This document shows positions 16,748 to 26,920 of a stretch of DNA of 64,000 nucleotides, piece after piece. Source of the stretch: Flavobacterium sp. BFFFF1 (lineage in GTDB: Bacteria; Bacteroidota; Bacteroidia; Flavobacteriales; Flavobacteriaceae); NCBI RefSeq assembly GCF_002256285.1, contig NZ_NKJE01000004.1:62001-126000 (forward strand), given 5' to 3'. Every line of letters starts with the position of its first letter. Position 1 is the first letter of the stretch. Made by a program: the position numbers and the translations under genes. Below the pieces are notes generated by a model, which did not search any database, had not been told where the DNA came from, and saw nothing but the letters and a program-made list of their open reading frames with translations.

Positions 16748-16843
16748 ACTAATTTCGGATGAATTAAAAAATCAATATCGGTATCAAATCGTTAATATTA
16801 TTATAATTAGTGCAAAAAATAACCTTCGCTTCACGCTACAAAA

Positions 16844-16868
16844 AAACCCGCTCTGGTGAAGCGGGTTT
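16844..16868 (-). terminator. Terminator at the end of the LRR gene array
   Basis: AAACCCGCT and AGCGGGTTT pair around a 7-base loop with a T run on the minus strand, about 25 bases after the stop of the last LRR gene. Confidence 0.85.
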
Positions 16869-16892
16869 TTAAGGAAAGCGATCGGGACGCTT

Positions 16893-18890
16893 TTATTTCT
16901 TAAGCAACTGCTGCGTTTTTACGCCAGTACTCGTTTTGACCTTTACATAATATACACCGGAAGTATATTGGGATACGTTCAGCGACGCCTCGGTGCCAGT
17001 TATGTCCCGCTGCAGTAAAATCCTGCCCTGGGCATCAAACAATTCAATAGTACCGATGTTGCCGTTTGATTTTATGTGTACCACATCAGCGGTAGGATTC
17101 GGGAAGATGGTTAGCGAATTGTCCTTCATGGTATCACCTGCGCTTAACGTACTGAAAACGGTTGTCGCCATATTCGTAATGACCGGGAAATTATAATCGA
17201 AGTAAATTCCGGCCTGCTGGGAAACACTATCTCCGGTAACAAGGTTGTCTTTGCTCCGAATCTTAAAAACGACATGGCCATGGGCCGCAGGATCTAATTG
17301 GATATCCTGAAAAATCAATTCCAAAACATTTCCTGTGAGACGCGCATCGACATTATGGGAGGCATTCAGCACCTGTAGAGAAGAAACATCAAACTTTGCG
17401 GTATCGATGGTATCCTTAACAACGATATTTTGTGCAGCATAAGTGCCGGTGTTTTCAAAATTGACCAGATAGTGCAGGTACTTCCCGATTTCAGTTGGAG
17501 AAACGTTTTCACCTTCAAGGCAGGTAATGTCATTGGGATCAAAAGAACCAACTACGGTTTGGTTCAATGCAAACGCATTGTCATCGGCATTTTCATCAAT
17601 GTTCTGCGGAGAAATCGTTGACGAAAAGTGCAGCACGTCATTCAAATTCACCGGATTGGGGTCCGTCGGTGCATTGATGTGCATGGTTACCAGAATGCTT
17701 CTGGACTCTAATGGCATCAGATTTTCATAGCTCCAATTTAAGGACCCTGCATTTTGCAAACTCGGCTCGATGTTTGCCGATAGAAAGCCAACATGGGTAC
17801 TGTCAAAATTGAAGTTGATGCCATCCGTCAAAGACATGACCTGATTGCCCTTGTTCTTGTATGTGATAAGATACTTCGCCGAAAATCCTGGTATTGCAGG
17901 CGTTATTGGAGCGATTACGGTTTCAACATCATTGTGGACGCCATTAGCGGTAACGCAGAAGTCCTGGGTACTTGTCACATTAGGGTAAATGAAAGGAATG
18001 GTTACCGTGGCGGGAGAAACCGTAAAAAACTCTGGATGCTCTACGGATGGTGTCACAGCATAGGTGCCAGGCGGTGCGTAAAATGCGTAGTGTCCATCAA
18101 ATCCGGTGGCTGTCGCAAAGGACGTGGTGAAATCGGTAATGTTTAACCTCACGTTTGCCTGCAACGGGTCGGCGGCATCACAGCCATTGTTATCTGCATC
18201 AAATGATACGCTTCCTGTGATGGTATCGTAACCACCGCCGGGCGTAAAGCTGCAATACGAATTCACCTCGCAGCCTGTAATTCCAGCATAATCGAGGCGG
18301 GTGTTGATCGCATAAAACTCTTCTGGATCGGCACAGATGTACTGCAGGTTAAAATCCTCAACAAGTGTGATATTGCAATAGCTGCCATTCTTCACAAAGA
18401 TCGACTGCAGTTGCGGGTTAAATGAGCACACAAGATCTGTAATCCAATGGCTGTTGCTGACATCAATTGTGGCAAGCTGGTTAAACGCGCAGTTCAGGTA
18501 AGCAATTGTTGTGGGCATGTGGACGTAGGTCAGCAGGTTGTTCGAGCAGTCCACCCATTCAAGGCTGTCCATTGAAGTCAGGTCTAAAGTCGTGATGGCG
18601 TTGTTATAACATTCCAGCCATTCGAGCGTATTAAAATACTGAATGCCTTCGAGGCTCGCGATCGTAGAATTTACGACATACAGCTTATACACCTGATTGG
18701 CTTCGGCTTGCTGGATTTCGCCGTCGTGATTCGCATCGATGGTGATGTAATTGCCGCTGAAGTTTTTTGCAATTCCATTTTCGGGCACTGCCGAAACGAG
18801 TTTGGCTTTGAATGCCGGATCAGGGATGTTGATGATTTGCCCGTAGATTGTTACGGAGAAAAACAATAATAGGCCGGTAATACTTTTCAT
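16893..18890 (-). CDS. T9SS-exported LRR protein, paralogue 6 of the array
   Basis: A 665-residue protein with signal peptide ending near IYGQ, followed by NIPDPAFKAKL. A 12-residue EF-hand-like loop lies at residues 52-63 (DANHDGEIQQAE). The LRR block is short, about residues 70-190, with units like LEWLECYNNAITTLDLT. Then come IFVKNG and YICADPEE caps, the FTPGGGYDTITG and FDADNNGCD module, and a constant block with GSFDPNDITCLEG and YLHYLVNFENTGT (DUF7619-like). The end is a T9SS type A domain (LTIFPNPTADVVHI to TQQLLKK). It is the smallest LRR block of the six. It lies 29 bases downstream of the previous LRR gene and is the last gene before a terminator. Probably a surface binding protein; ligand unknown. 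Confidence 0.85.
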   Translation of the reverse strand: MKSITGLLLFFSVTIYGQIINIPDPAFKAKLVSAVPENGIAKNFSGNYITIDANHDGEIQQAEANQVYKLYVVNSTIASLEGIQYFNTLEWLECYNNAITTLDLTSMDSLEWVDCSNNLLTYVHMPTTIAYLNCAFNQLATIDVSNSHWITDLVCSFNPQLQSIFVKNGSYCNITLVEDFNLQYICADPEEFYAINTRLDYAGITGCEVNSYCSFTPGGGYDTITGSVSFDADNNGCDAADPLQANVRLNITDFTTSFATATGFDGHYAFYAPPGTYAVTPSVEHPEFFTVSPATVTIPFIYPNVTSTQDFCVTANGVHNDVETVIAPITPAIPGFSAKYLITYKNKGNQVMSLTDGINFNFDSTHVGFLSANIEPSLQNAGSLNWSYENLMPLESRSILVTMHINAPTDPNPVNLNDVLHFSSTISPQNIDENADDNAFALNQTVVGSFDPNDITCLEGENVSPTEIGKYLHYLVNFENTGTYAAQNIVVKDTIDTAKFDVSSLQVLNASHNVDARLTGNVLELIFQDIQLDPAAHGHVVFKIRSKDNLVTGDSVSQQAGIYFDYNFPVITNMATTVFSTLSAGDTMKDNSLTIFPNPTADVVHIKSNGNIGTIELFDAQGRILLQRDITGTEASLNVSQYTSGVYYVKVKTSTGVKTQQLLKK

Positions 18891-18919
18891 TTTGTTTTCG
18901 GTTTATTGAAGTGTTGCAT

Positions 18920-21337
18920 TTAATGCTTTATAATCTTCTGTGTCTTAATGCCTTTTTCAGCAGTTACACGAAGGTAATAAACACCTGCTGAATATGTTGA
19001 CAAATATATATCAGTTTTTATATCCGAAATTGTTTTTGTCAACAAAATTCTGCCCTGAACATCAAAAAGTTCTACGGTCCTCATTTGGCTGGAGGCATCA
19101 ACGTGAAGCACATCGGCAGCCGGATTAGGATAAATGTTTAATGCATTGTCCTTAATCGTATCGCCGGCACTTAGTGTACTGAACACTGTTGTGGCAACGT
19201 TCGTTTCAACGGGAAAATTATAATCAAAGAAGATATCGGCCTTTTTAGACACCGAATCGCCAGTCACCAAATTGTCATTGCTGCGGATTTTGAGCAGGAT
19301 GTTGCCGTGCCCACCGGTTTCCAATTGGATGTTTTTGAAGATCAACTCAAGTATGTTGTTGTTCAGCCTTGCGTCGACTTGGTGTGAGGCGTTTAAAATC
19401 TGCAACGAGGAAACATCAAACTTTGCTGGGTCGATAATTTCTTTTACCACGATATTTTCAGCAGCAGCTGTTCCCGTATTCTCAAAATTAATGACATAAT
19501 GCAGGTACTTCCCGATGGCTTCCGGGCCGAGGTTCCCGCCTTCTATGCAGGTAATGTCATTGGGATCATAAGAGCCAACAACAGTTTGATGCAGCACCGA
19601 AGTATTGTCATCCGGATGAATGTCGCCGATGTTGTAGATGCCGCCCGAGAAAGTCAACACATCTCCGATATTCACCGCAGGTGTGTCTGTCGGCGCATGG
19701 ATATCAAACATAATGTAAATCGTACGCGATTCAAAAGGCAGCAGGTTCGTAAAGTTGTACAGGAAATGCCCCGGAATCTGCGTCGTCGGCATCGGATTCG
19801 ATACGTTTAAACTCATTCGATCACCATCAAATTGGAAATCGACTGCTGCGGAAACGGCCATGCTCCCAATATTTTTATAGACAATCCTGTAAGTCGCGAC
19901 AAATCCGGGGCGCGCCGGGATGATTGGTGCCACGACAACTTCTAAGTCGGCCTGTGGGACACCAGCAGCAATACAAAAATCATTTACCGAAATGGAGCTG
20001 TCTGTATTTGGAAAGTCCACATTGGCAATTGCAGGCGCGATGTTGAATAAACTCTGGTTTTCAAATTCCGGTGTAACTTCGAAATTGCCTTCGGGAACGT
20101 AAAAAGTGTATTGTCCCACCGTGTCTGTAAAACCAATAGTATCGTTACTGCCATTGGAAAGATTCATTTTGATGTAGGACTGGCTGCTGTCGGTTAGGTC
20201 ACAACCGTTATTGTCTGCATCAAAGTGCAACGTTCCTTTGACGGTATTGTAAACTCCTCCAGGTGTGAAGGAACAGTATGAATTTACGACAACACCAGTA
20301 ATACTATAGGTATTGAGCATCGTTAAGATCGCCGCAATCTGGTTTTCGTCTGCACAGATGAACTGTATGTTGGGGTTCATAATAAATTCAGGTTCGTCTT
20401 CATGCAGGTAAAGTTTGAGGAGGCCTTCATGAGATCCATTTTTTACGAACAAAAACTCGAACGGATTATTTACGGCTTGCAACAATGAAAGCGGACAGTC
20501 CGAAGCGTCAAAAGTAGTCAGTTGATTGTTATTCAAATAAACCGACTGCAGGCTTATACATCCTGAAATATTTATTGCATTAAGGTAATTGTACTCCGCC
20601 CGGAGTATTGCTAGGGAAGTGCAACCCGAGGCGTTTAACGACGTTAATGCGCATTGTTCACTTTCATCACCGTTAACATTTATTTCATACAAATGGGTCA
20701 ATCCTGAAATATCCAGCGAAAGTAAATTGGAATTCTTATCCATATGTATATTAACCATTTCCGGATTATTGGAAAAATCCACGGACAGCATGTTATTGTT
20801 ATCCAGATTAATTTCAGCTAATAATGGACATCCGGAAAGATCGACTGTAGTCAGATTATTCTCGTGGAGCCGCAGTTCGACAAGGCTGGAAAGCGAAGTT
20901 ACATCGATAGAAGTCATTCCATTGCCAATACACCATAAGTTGGTCATATGCGTAAGCCCTGTTACGTTTAGCGAAGTAGTTCCCGTCTGGATGCAGTATA
21001 GCACTTTAAGATTGGCAAGCATACTTACATCGACGGTTGGCAACGGATTGTGGTCAAGCACCAGTTTTTCAAGGTGTATAAAACTCTCGATTCCTTGTAT
21101 GCTGCTTGCCGGGGCGCCGCTTATATCCAAAGAATACACCGCCTCGGCCTCACTAACCTGCACATTCCCATCATTATTTGCATCAATTTTCATATTGGCG
21201 CCATTGATGTCCCGCGCAATCTGGTTGGAGGTAGAAGAAGCCAGCAGTTTTGCCTTAAAAACAGCATTTGGAATATTCACAATCTGCGCCTGGATCATTC
21301 CGCCGGCGAACAATAAGAAAAAATATTTTTTTTTCAT
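18920..21337 (-). CDS. T9SS-exported LRR protein, paralogue 5 of the array
   Basis: An 805-residue protein with signal peptide MKKKYFFLLFAGGMIQAQ. The EF-hand-like loop is at residues 52-63 (DANNDGNVQVSE). The LRR block spans about residues 70-300, with units of about 20-24 residues such as LVELRLHENNLTTVDLSGC. The cap is LFVKNGS then FICADENQ. The constant region holds FTPGGVYNTVKG, FDADNNGCD, GSYDPNDITCIEG and YLHYVINFENTGT, followed by a T9SS type A tail (LNIYPNPAADVLHV to TQKIIKH). The 29-base gap to the next gene suggests cotranscription. Directly upstream lies the scar of a deleted kinase-regulator pair, so this gene was probably once the third gene of such a unit. Confidence 0.85.
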   Translation of the reverse strand: MKKKYFFLLFAGGMIQAQIVNIPNAVFKAKLLASSTSNQIARDINGANMKIDANNDGNVQVSEAEAVYSLDISGAPASSIQGIESFIHLEKLVLDHNPLPTVDVSMLANLKVLYCIQTGTTSLNVTGLTHMTNLWCIGNGMTSIDVTSLSSLVELRLHENNLTTVDLSGCPLLAEINLDNNNMLSVDFSNNPEMVNIHMDKNSNLLSLDISGLTHLYEINVNGDESEQCALTSLNASGCTSLAILRAEYNYLNAINISGCISLQSVYLNNNQLTTFDASDCPLSLLQAVNNPFEFLFVKNGSHEGLLKLYLHEDEPEFIMNPNIQFICADENQIAAILTMLNTYSITGVVVNSYCSFTPGGVYNTVKGTLHFDADNNGCDLTDSSQSYIKMNLSNGSNDTIGFTDTVGQYTFYVPEGNFEVTPEFENQSLFNIAPAIANVDFPNTDSSISVNDFCIAAGVPQADLEVVVAPIIPARPGFVATYRIVYKNIGSMAVSAAVDFQFDGDRMSLNVSNPMPTTQIPGHFLYNFTNLLPFESRTIYIMFDIHAPTDTPAVNIGDVLTFSGGIYNIGDIHPDDNTSVLHQTVVGSYDPNDITCIEGGNLGPEAIGKYLHYVINFENTGTAAAENIVVKEIIDPAKFDVSSLQILNASHQVDARLNNNILELIFKNIQLETGGHGNILLKIRSNDNLVTGDSVSKKADIFFDYNFPVETNVATTVFSTLSAGDTIKDNALNIYPNPAADVLHVDASSQMRTVELFDVQGRILLTKTISDIKTDIYLSTYSAGVYYLRVTAEKGIKTQKIIKH

Positions 21338-21428
21338 GACGACTGTATTTTTATTTTGTAAGGTAAATGTATTCGGATTTGGATTTTTTTGCGGTATGTA
21401 ATGAGTATTGGTGTATCATGACTTAGAA

Positions 21429-21628
21429 TTAAAGGGATTTCAGCAATTCGTATAATTGGTCCTTCTTTCGCTGCGAAATGCGCAGGTTCGTCGGATAACG
21501 TTCAATAGCCGCAATTTATCGATATCATTTTTGGTATGCCGCAGGACATTGTTCAGGGTGTCGCCCCTCTTTTGCCGGCCGAGGCCAATGGGGACTGAAA
21601 ACAGCAGCAGGATAAGTTTTATTTTCAT
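21429..21628 (-). pseudogene. Fused remnant of a histidine kinase N-terminus and a LytTR regulator C-terminus
   Basis: From ATG 21628 the minus strand encodes a signal peptide and the start of a TPR sensor kinase (MKIKLILLLFSVPIGLG, then GDTLNNVLRHTKNDIDKLRL). This aligns with residues about 20-50 of the intact kinase at 34264-36204 (IDSLKRVLAVSKTDTVKVNIL). In another frame, ending at TAA 21429-21431, the same strand encodes TNLRISQRKKDQLYELLKSL. This aligns without gaps to the last residues of the intact regulator, TNIPIAQSKREKLQELIKNL. The junction is near 21490. A deletion of roughly 2.5 kb appears to have joined the two ends of a kinase-regulator operon. No function is expected. Confidence 0.8.
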
Positions 21629-21722
21629 ACGAAAGTACTGGATGCAGACAAAAATAGTATTTCTTTTCATCTAGAGGTGAACAAATTAGAATTTAACGGC
21701 TTTCGAAAAGAATTTGAATAAA

Positions 21723-21745
21723 AAAACCCGCACGAGGCGGGCTTT
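21723..21745 (-). terminator. Terminator of LRR paralogue 4
   Basis: GCCCGCC and GCGGGTTT form a GC-rich stem with a T run on the minus strand, about 18 bases after the stop of the LRR gene ending at 21763. It separates that gene from the kinase-regulator remnant. Confidence 0.8.
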
Positions 21746-21762
21746 GACTATTTTCTACATTA

Positions 21763-24591
21763 CTATCGCTTCATCAGTTTCTGGCGCACCATGCCCTGAT
21801 CGGTATACACTTTCATAAAATATACCCCTGAATCGTATTGTGAAATATCAACGAAATCAGATTGCTGCTTTGAAAACAATTTTCTTCCGCGTACATCAAA
21901 AACTTCAATCGTATTGATTTTAGCGTCGGCCTTGATGTTTATGAGACCATTGGTAGGATTCGGATATATCGCAACCGTCTTCGAGAATTCGTCCACAGAC
22001 AAAGGCATGGCCGTAAATGTCGTATTGGCGATGTTTGTTGTCACGACGTTGTTGTAATCAAAATAAACATCTGAGCTAAAACTCACGGTGTCGCCGGGCT
22101 CTAAAGCCGTATTTGATTTGATCTTGAACATTACATTTCCCTGGGCACCGGGCTGCAATGGTGCATTCTCAAATAAAAATTCAAGAATATTGTCGTTTAC
22201 TTTGACCGTCACCGGACCAGAGCTGTTAATCACCTGAATGGAATTGATGTCAAAACTGGCCGGATCGATTGCGGAACGCAGTGCCACGAACGGGGCGTCT
22301 TCCGTTCCTGTGTTTTCAAAATTAATGACATAGTTAAGATAGTCGCCAATTTCCGTCGGTTCAACGGCATCACCTTCGAGGCAGATGATCGCATTTTCAA
22401 CATTAGCGCCTTCAATAACATCGTTGTAGGCAAACGAGTTGTCACTCAGATTGACATCCTCCTGATCCGTTGTACCCACCATTGAAAATGGCAGCACATC
22501 GCCGATCACTACCGGATTGTCACTCTCAGGCCCATTGAGCTGAACCGCAATAAAAATAGTCCTGGATTCAAATGGAAGTAAGTTTGAAAAATTGTAAGTG
22601 TTGACGCCAAAAGAACTCACAGTTGGCTCTGGACTCGATATAAAAGCATCCATTTTACTATCATCATAGCTGAAGGTGACATTCCCTGAAAGTGGCAGCG
22701 TGCCTTTGTTGCGGTACACCAGTTGGAAAAACGATTCGTAACCGGGAATACCATATGAAAACGGATAGAGATATACTTCAAGGTCTGATAGCGCATTTAT
22801 CGGTGCCACACAAATATCATTATTTATCGTGCTGCTGTTGGCAGCATCAAAGAAAATGGTTGGCGATTGCTGCTGTATGCTGAAATAAGAGTCATTTTCC
22901 AGAACGAGACCGAGGCTAAACTCCCCTTCATTCACATAAAATTTGTAGTTCCCATTTTCGTCGGTGAATGTCGAACCGGAGTTGGTGCCATTTGAAATGG
23001 TTACTTTGGCCATGGATTGTGGCGTATCAGTGGCATCGCAACCATTTTGATCAAAATCGAACTGGACTTTACCGGTAATGAGGTTCACATTGCCTGCGGG
23101 ATTTAAGGAGCAATAAGAATTGATGATCAAATTGGGCAAAATTGGTAACAAATAAGACTCATAGATTCCAATTTCAAAGTCATCCAAACAGATAAACTGA
23201 AGTGCCGGTAGCGATGTAAAATCGGTGTCTGAGAACAGCAACTCCTGAAAGCTGCTGTTCTTAAGGTTAACATTTTGCAATAGTGAATTGTCAGAATATT
23301 GCGCAAAGTACAGATTGGGATTTTGCGAAAAATCGAGGCTGGTAAACTGGTTTCCTGAGCAGTCTACATCCTGCAACGTGTGAAGCATCGAGAAATCGGC
23401 TGTTGTCAGGTTATTATCAGCGCATTTGAGAGACACCAAATACGGCGCTTGTGATAAGTCAAGCGTGGAAATATTGTTATTCGAACAGGACATCGTACCC
23501 AATACCGGGTGATTCCCTAAAGTAAATTCGGTAATCTGGTTGTTGGCGCAATCCACCAATCCAAGAATGGCTAAATTGCTTACATCGAGCGATGTCAAAT
23601 TGTTATCACTGCAATTTAAGGAATAGACCGCGGAATTATTTGACAAGTCTAAAGCAGATAAAAGGTTGCCATTACACGATAAAACATTAAGGGCCGCATT
23701 GTTGGCCAGGTTTAGGGTGGCAATCTGATTGTTGTCAACACTCAATTGATTGAGGTCGGGGCATGCCGATACATCTAAAGCCGTCAGCATGTTATACCGT
23801 ACATCTACATATTTGAGCTGCGTTAATCCGGAAAGGTCGAGGGTAGCGAGTTCATTGCTGTAGGCGAATAGAAACTGTAAATTGACCGCATCAGTAAGCG
23901 ATAAATTGACCAGGTCATTTTCATAGGCAGTCAAATAGCCCAAACTTACCACGCCCGAAAGGTCTAAAGTACTTAATTGATTGTACTGCACGGCTAATTC
24001 ATTCAAAGCCGAAAGATTTTGAACATTGAGATTCTGAATGAAGTTAGCGGAACAATTCAACCTGGATAAACCTGGAGATCCGGAAACATCCAGCGCTGTC
24101 AATATGTTGCTGGAGCAGTCGAGCTCGGATAAATTTATCAATCCGGTTAAATCAAGTGAAGAAATGGAATTTTGCATCAATTGCAAAAAGTTCAGTTGTG
24201 TCAACCCGGCGACATTGACACCCGATACGTTACAGGCTTCACATGATAAAAACTGCAATTGCGTCAATGATGAAAAATCCAGGTTTTGTCCGTTCAACGG
24301 ATTGTTGGCGATCCTCAGGAACCTTAAATTTGAGAACGAGGACAAACCGGTGAGGTCGCTGATCTGATTGTCTTCCAAAAATAATTTACGAACCAACAGC
24401 GCCTCTGAAACCTGGATCTCACCGTCAGCATTTTGGTCAATAGCGATATAAGCGTCGTTTTCATCCTGAGCGATTGGATTTTCAACGCCTGAGCCCAATA
24501 GAACGGATTTGAAGTTGGCATCGACGAAATCGATATTCTGAGATTGCGCTACCCATGAAAAGAACAAAAGCAGCAGAGTAAATTTCTTCAT
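21763..24591 (-). CDS. T9SS-exported LRR protein, paralogue 4 of the array
   Basis: A 942-residue protein; the ATG at 24591 is chosen because it opens with the signal peptide MKKFTLLLLFFSWVAQSQ, while the longer frame adds an implausible leader. The EF-hand-like loop is at residues 52-63 (DQNADGEIQVSE). A long LRR block follows to about residue 455, with near-regular units such as LSRLNCSANFIQNLNVQNLS and LNVLSCNGNLLSALDLS of 20-22 residues. The cap is FICLDDFE. The constant region has FDFDQNGCD and YLNYVINFENTGT, but the DPND motif is replaced by ANVENAIICLEG. The T9SS type A tail runs from VAIYPNPTNGLINI to VRQKLMKR. Likely surface exposed; ligand unknown. Confidence 0.85.
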   Translation of the reverse strand: MKKFTLLLLFFSWVAQSQNIDFVDANFKSVLLGSGVENPIAQDENDAYIAIDQNADGEIQVSEALLVRKLFLEDNQISDLTGLSSFSNLRFLRIANNPLNGQNLDFSSLTQLQFLSCEACNVSGVNVAGLTQLNFLQLMQNSISSLDLTGLINLSELDCSSNILTALDVSGSPGLSRLNCSANFIQNLNVQNLSALNELAVQYNQLSTLDLSGVVSLGYLTAYENDLVNLSLTDAVNLQFLFAYSNELATLDLSGLTQLKYVDVRYNMLTALDVSACPDLNQLSVDNNQIATLNLANNAALNVLSCNGNLLSALDLSNNSAVYSLNCSDNNLTSLDVSNLAILGLVDCANNQITEFTLGNHPVLGTMSCSNNNISTLDLSQAPYLVSLKCADNNLTTADFSMLHTLQDVDCSGNQFTSLDFSQNPNLYFAQYSDNSLLQNVNLKNSSFQELLFSDTDFTSLPALQFICLDDFEIGIYESYLLPILPNLIINSYCSLNPAGNVNLITGKVQFDFDQNGCDATDTPQSMAKVTISNGTNSGSTFTDENGNYKFYVNEGEFSLGLVLENDSYFSIQQQSPTIFFDAANSSTINNDICVAPINALSDLEVYLYPFSYGIPGYESFFQLVYRNKGTLPLSGNVTFSYDDSKMDAFISSPEPTVSSFGVNTYNFSNLLPFESRTIFIAVQLNGPESDNPVVIGDVLPFSMVGTTDQEDVNLSDNSFAYNDVIEGANVENAIICLEGDAVEPTEIGDYLNYVINFENTGTEDAPFVALRSAIDPASFDINSIQVINSSGPVTVKVNDNILEFLFENAPLQPGAQGNVMFKIKSNTALEPGDTVSFSSDVYFDYNNVVTTNIANTTFTAMPLSVDEFSKTVAIYPNPTNGLINIKADAKINTIEVFDVRGRKLFSKQQSDFVDISQYDSGVYFMKVYTDQGMVRQKLMKR

Positions 24592-24722
24592 AGTGTGTTT
24601 GTTTAATGTTTTCACTATAAAGATAGACAAATTAAAAAAGGTTGCGCCGAAAAAAAGTTTTTTTTTAGATTTTAAAAAGAAGCTTTCGCTTACAAAATTA
24701 CAAGTGTACAAAAAGCACCAGA

Positions 24723-26918
24723 TTATTCCTTTACAAGCCGCTCGACTGCTGAACCATTGACAGTAAAAACTTTGACAAAGTAAATCCCGGAATCAAAACG
24801 GGTTAGGTCAATCGATGATGACTTATGATTTTCCATCAGTTTCCTCCCACGAACATCAAATAATTCCACGGAAAGCACCTCTGAATCGGCTTTGATATTC
24901 ACGACGCCGTTTGTTGGATTCGGGTAAATGCTGATGCCGTTATCGAGGTTGGGACTGTCCATGCCCAGCGTGTCAAACGTCGTCATCGCCGTATTGGTTG
25001 CTACAGGAAAATTATAATCGAAAAAGATGTCGGCTTTGTTTGACACCGAATTTCCGTTAACCAACGTGTTTTTGGTCTTGATCTTAAAAGTCACGTTTCC
25101 GTGTTCAGACGCGCCAAGGTTGATATTTTCGAAAATGAATTCCACTTTGTCATTCGTGATCCTTGTTGTTACCGGATGGGAAGCGTTTAGGATTTGAAGC
25201 GATGAGATATCATATTTCGTCAGGTCAATCATGTCTTTTACGACGATGTTCTCTGCGGCAGCAGTGCCCGTATTTTCAAAGTTGATGTTGTAGTGCAGGT
25301 ATTTCCCGATTTCTGCCGGATTCACGTGTTCACCTTCGAGACAGGTGATGTCATTTGGATCGAATGAACCCGTAACGATTTGCTTCAATGAAAACGCATT
25401 GTCGTTGATCGTGACGTCGCCGGCGATGGGATTGGCCTGTACCAAGAAATTCAATTGGTCGCCGATGTTCACGGCCGGAGTTTCTGTTGGGCCGTTCACA
25501 TTGAGCGTGACTTCAATGCTCCTGGATTCAAATGGATACAGGTTGAAGAAATTCCATGATAATATGCCCGAACCCTGTACCGCAGGCGCTACCGAGGCAT
25601 CGGCAAAATCAGATACATTTTCCGGGTAGTTAAAATCGATGTCGCCGTTCAACACCTGGTTGCCTTTGTTTTTGTAGATGATTTTGTAGTGCGCGTCAAA
25701 ACCCGGGCGTGCTGGACCTATTGGCACAATAACGGTTTCCAGGTCGTTTTGGACGCCGTTTGCCGTGATGCAGAAATCCTGTGTGGTCAGGTTGTTGTTG
25801 TTGTTGCCGAAGACGATTGTGGCAAGCGGTGGTGTGATGGTAAACAGCGACTGGTTTTCCGCAGCAACTGAAACATTGAAGGTTCCCGTTTGTCCAAAAC
25901 TGTTATAAGTCCCATCAGGCGAAGTGAACACGGCATAATTATTGTTTCCACTGGTCAGTGTTAACTTCACGTAAGGCTGATCGGGATCGGTGCTGTCGCA
26001 GCCGTTGTTATCCGCATCGAAAGTGATGTTGCCGGTGATGGTATTGTAGTTGCCGCCGGGCTGGAAGAAGCAGTATGGGCTTACAACGGCATTGGAAGGA
26101 TTAAATGAATTTTGTATAAAATTTTGTACATCAACCAACTGGGATTCATCTGCGCATACATATTGTAAGTTATTTACATTATAAAAGTCAAAGGACTCAT
26201 TCATGCCGTTTTTTGCCAGAATTACCTGTAACGTTGGCATATTCCACAGTTGAAGAGATAAATATGGTGGAAGACATTCACTCACGTCTAGCGTTTGAAG
26301 CTGTGTGCCTTGAACATGTAAAGTTCCTATCTTGGCTCCTTGTAAATTGAGTGCAACAAGGTTATTTCCACTGATATATAACTCATTTACATCTAAACCA
26401 GGCAAATCAAGGCTTGTAAATTGATTTCCACTTAGATCCAATTCGACATAGTGTTGCATATTATTTAAAATAATCGATGTAAGATTGTTGAAGCCTGCAA
26501 GGACATCGTCTGCTGGTATACCCGATAAGTCTAAAGTTGTTAATTCATTATAATGAACGGCAAGGCTTTGAAGATGATTGCAACCATTTAGGTTTAAATA
26601 GGTAAGCTCATTATAACTGGCCTTTAAAGTCTCTAGAGCAGCCATCCCTGATACATCCAAACCAGCAACGCTATTATTGCTAAAGTTCAAATAATTAAGA
26701 TTCGTAAAATATTGAATCCCTTCGAGGCTTGAAATATTAGAATTATTGACATCAAGGAATCCCACCTGTTCAGCTTCTGAAACCTGAATTTCGCCATCAT
26801 TATCCAGATCCTTCCCTAGCGAAATCAACTTCGCTTTAAAATTCGCATCCGGAATATTCACAATCTGTCCCTGAGCGATGCCAGTGAAGAGAAGTAGGGA
26901 AAGTAATAGTTTTTTCAT
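24723..26918 (-). CDS. T9SS-exported LRR protein, paralogue 3 of the array
   Basis: A 731-residue protein with signal peptide MKKLLLSLLLFTGIAQGQ. The EF-hand-like loop is at residues 37-48 (DLDNDGEIQVSE). The LRR block covers about residues 50-235. The cap is ILAKNGMNE then YVCADESQ. The constant region holds YCFFQPGGNYNTITGN, FDADNNGCD, GSFDPNDITCLEG and YLHYNINFENTGT, and ends in a T9SS type A domain (ISIYPNPTNGVVNI to ERLVKE). From residue about 290 onward, and in the first 45 residues, it is nearly identical to the gene immediately upstream, while the LRR block between is clearly different. The 2-base gap to that gene shows they are cotranscribed. Confidence 0.85.
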   Translation of the reverse strand: MKKLLLSLLLFTGIAQGQIVNIPDANFKAKLISLGKDLDNDGEIQVSEAEQVGFLDVNNSNISSLEGIQYFTNLNYLNFSNNSVAGLDVSGMAALETLKASYNELTYLNLNGCNHLQSLAVHYNELTTLDLSGIPADDVLAGFNNLTSIILNNMQHYVELDLSGNQFTSLDLPGLDVNELYISGNNLVALNLQGAKIGTLHVQGTQLQTLDVSECLPPYLSLQLWNMPTLQVILAKNGMNESFDFYNVNNLQYVCADESQLVDVQNFIQNSFNPSNAVVSPYCFFQPGGNYNTITGNITFDADNNGCDSTDPDQPYVKLTLTSGNNNYAVFTSPDGTYNSFGQTGTFNVSVAAENQSLFTITPPLATIVFGNNNNNLTTQDFCITANGVQNDLETVIVPIGPARPGFDAHYKIIYKNKGNQVLNGDIDFNYPENVSDFADASVAPAVQGSGILSWNFFNLYPFESRSIEVTLNVNGPTETPAVNIGDQLNFLVQANPIAGDVTINDNAFSLKQIVTGSFDPNDITCLEGEHVNPAEIGKYLHYNINFENTGTAAAENIVVKDMIDLTKYDISSLQILNASHPVTTRITNDKVEFIFENINLGASEHGNVTFKIKTKNTLVNGNSVSNKADIFFDYNFPVATNTAMTTFDTLGMDSPNLDNGISIYPNPTNGVVNIKADSEVLSVELFDVRGRKLMENHKSSSIDLTRFDSGIYFVKVFTVNGSAVERLVKE

Positions 26919-26920
26919 GC

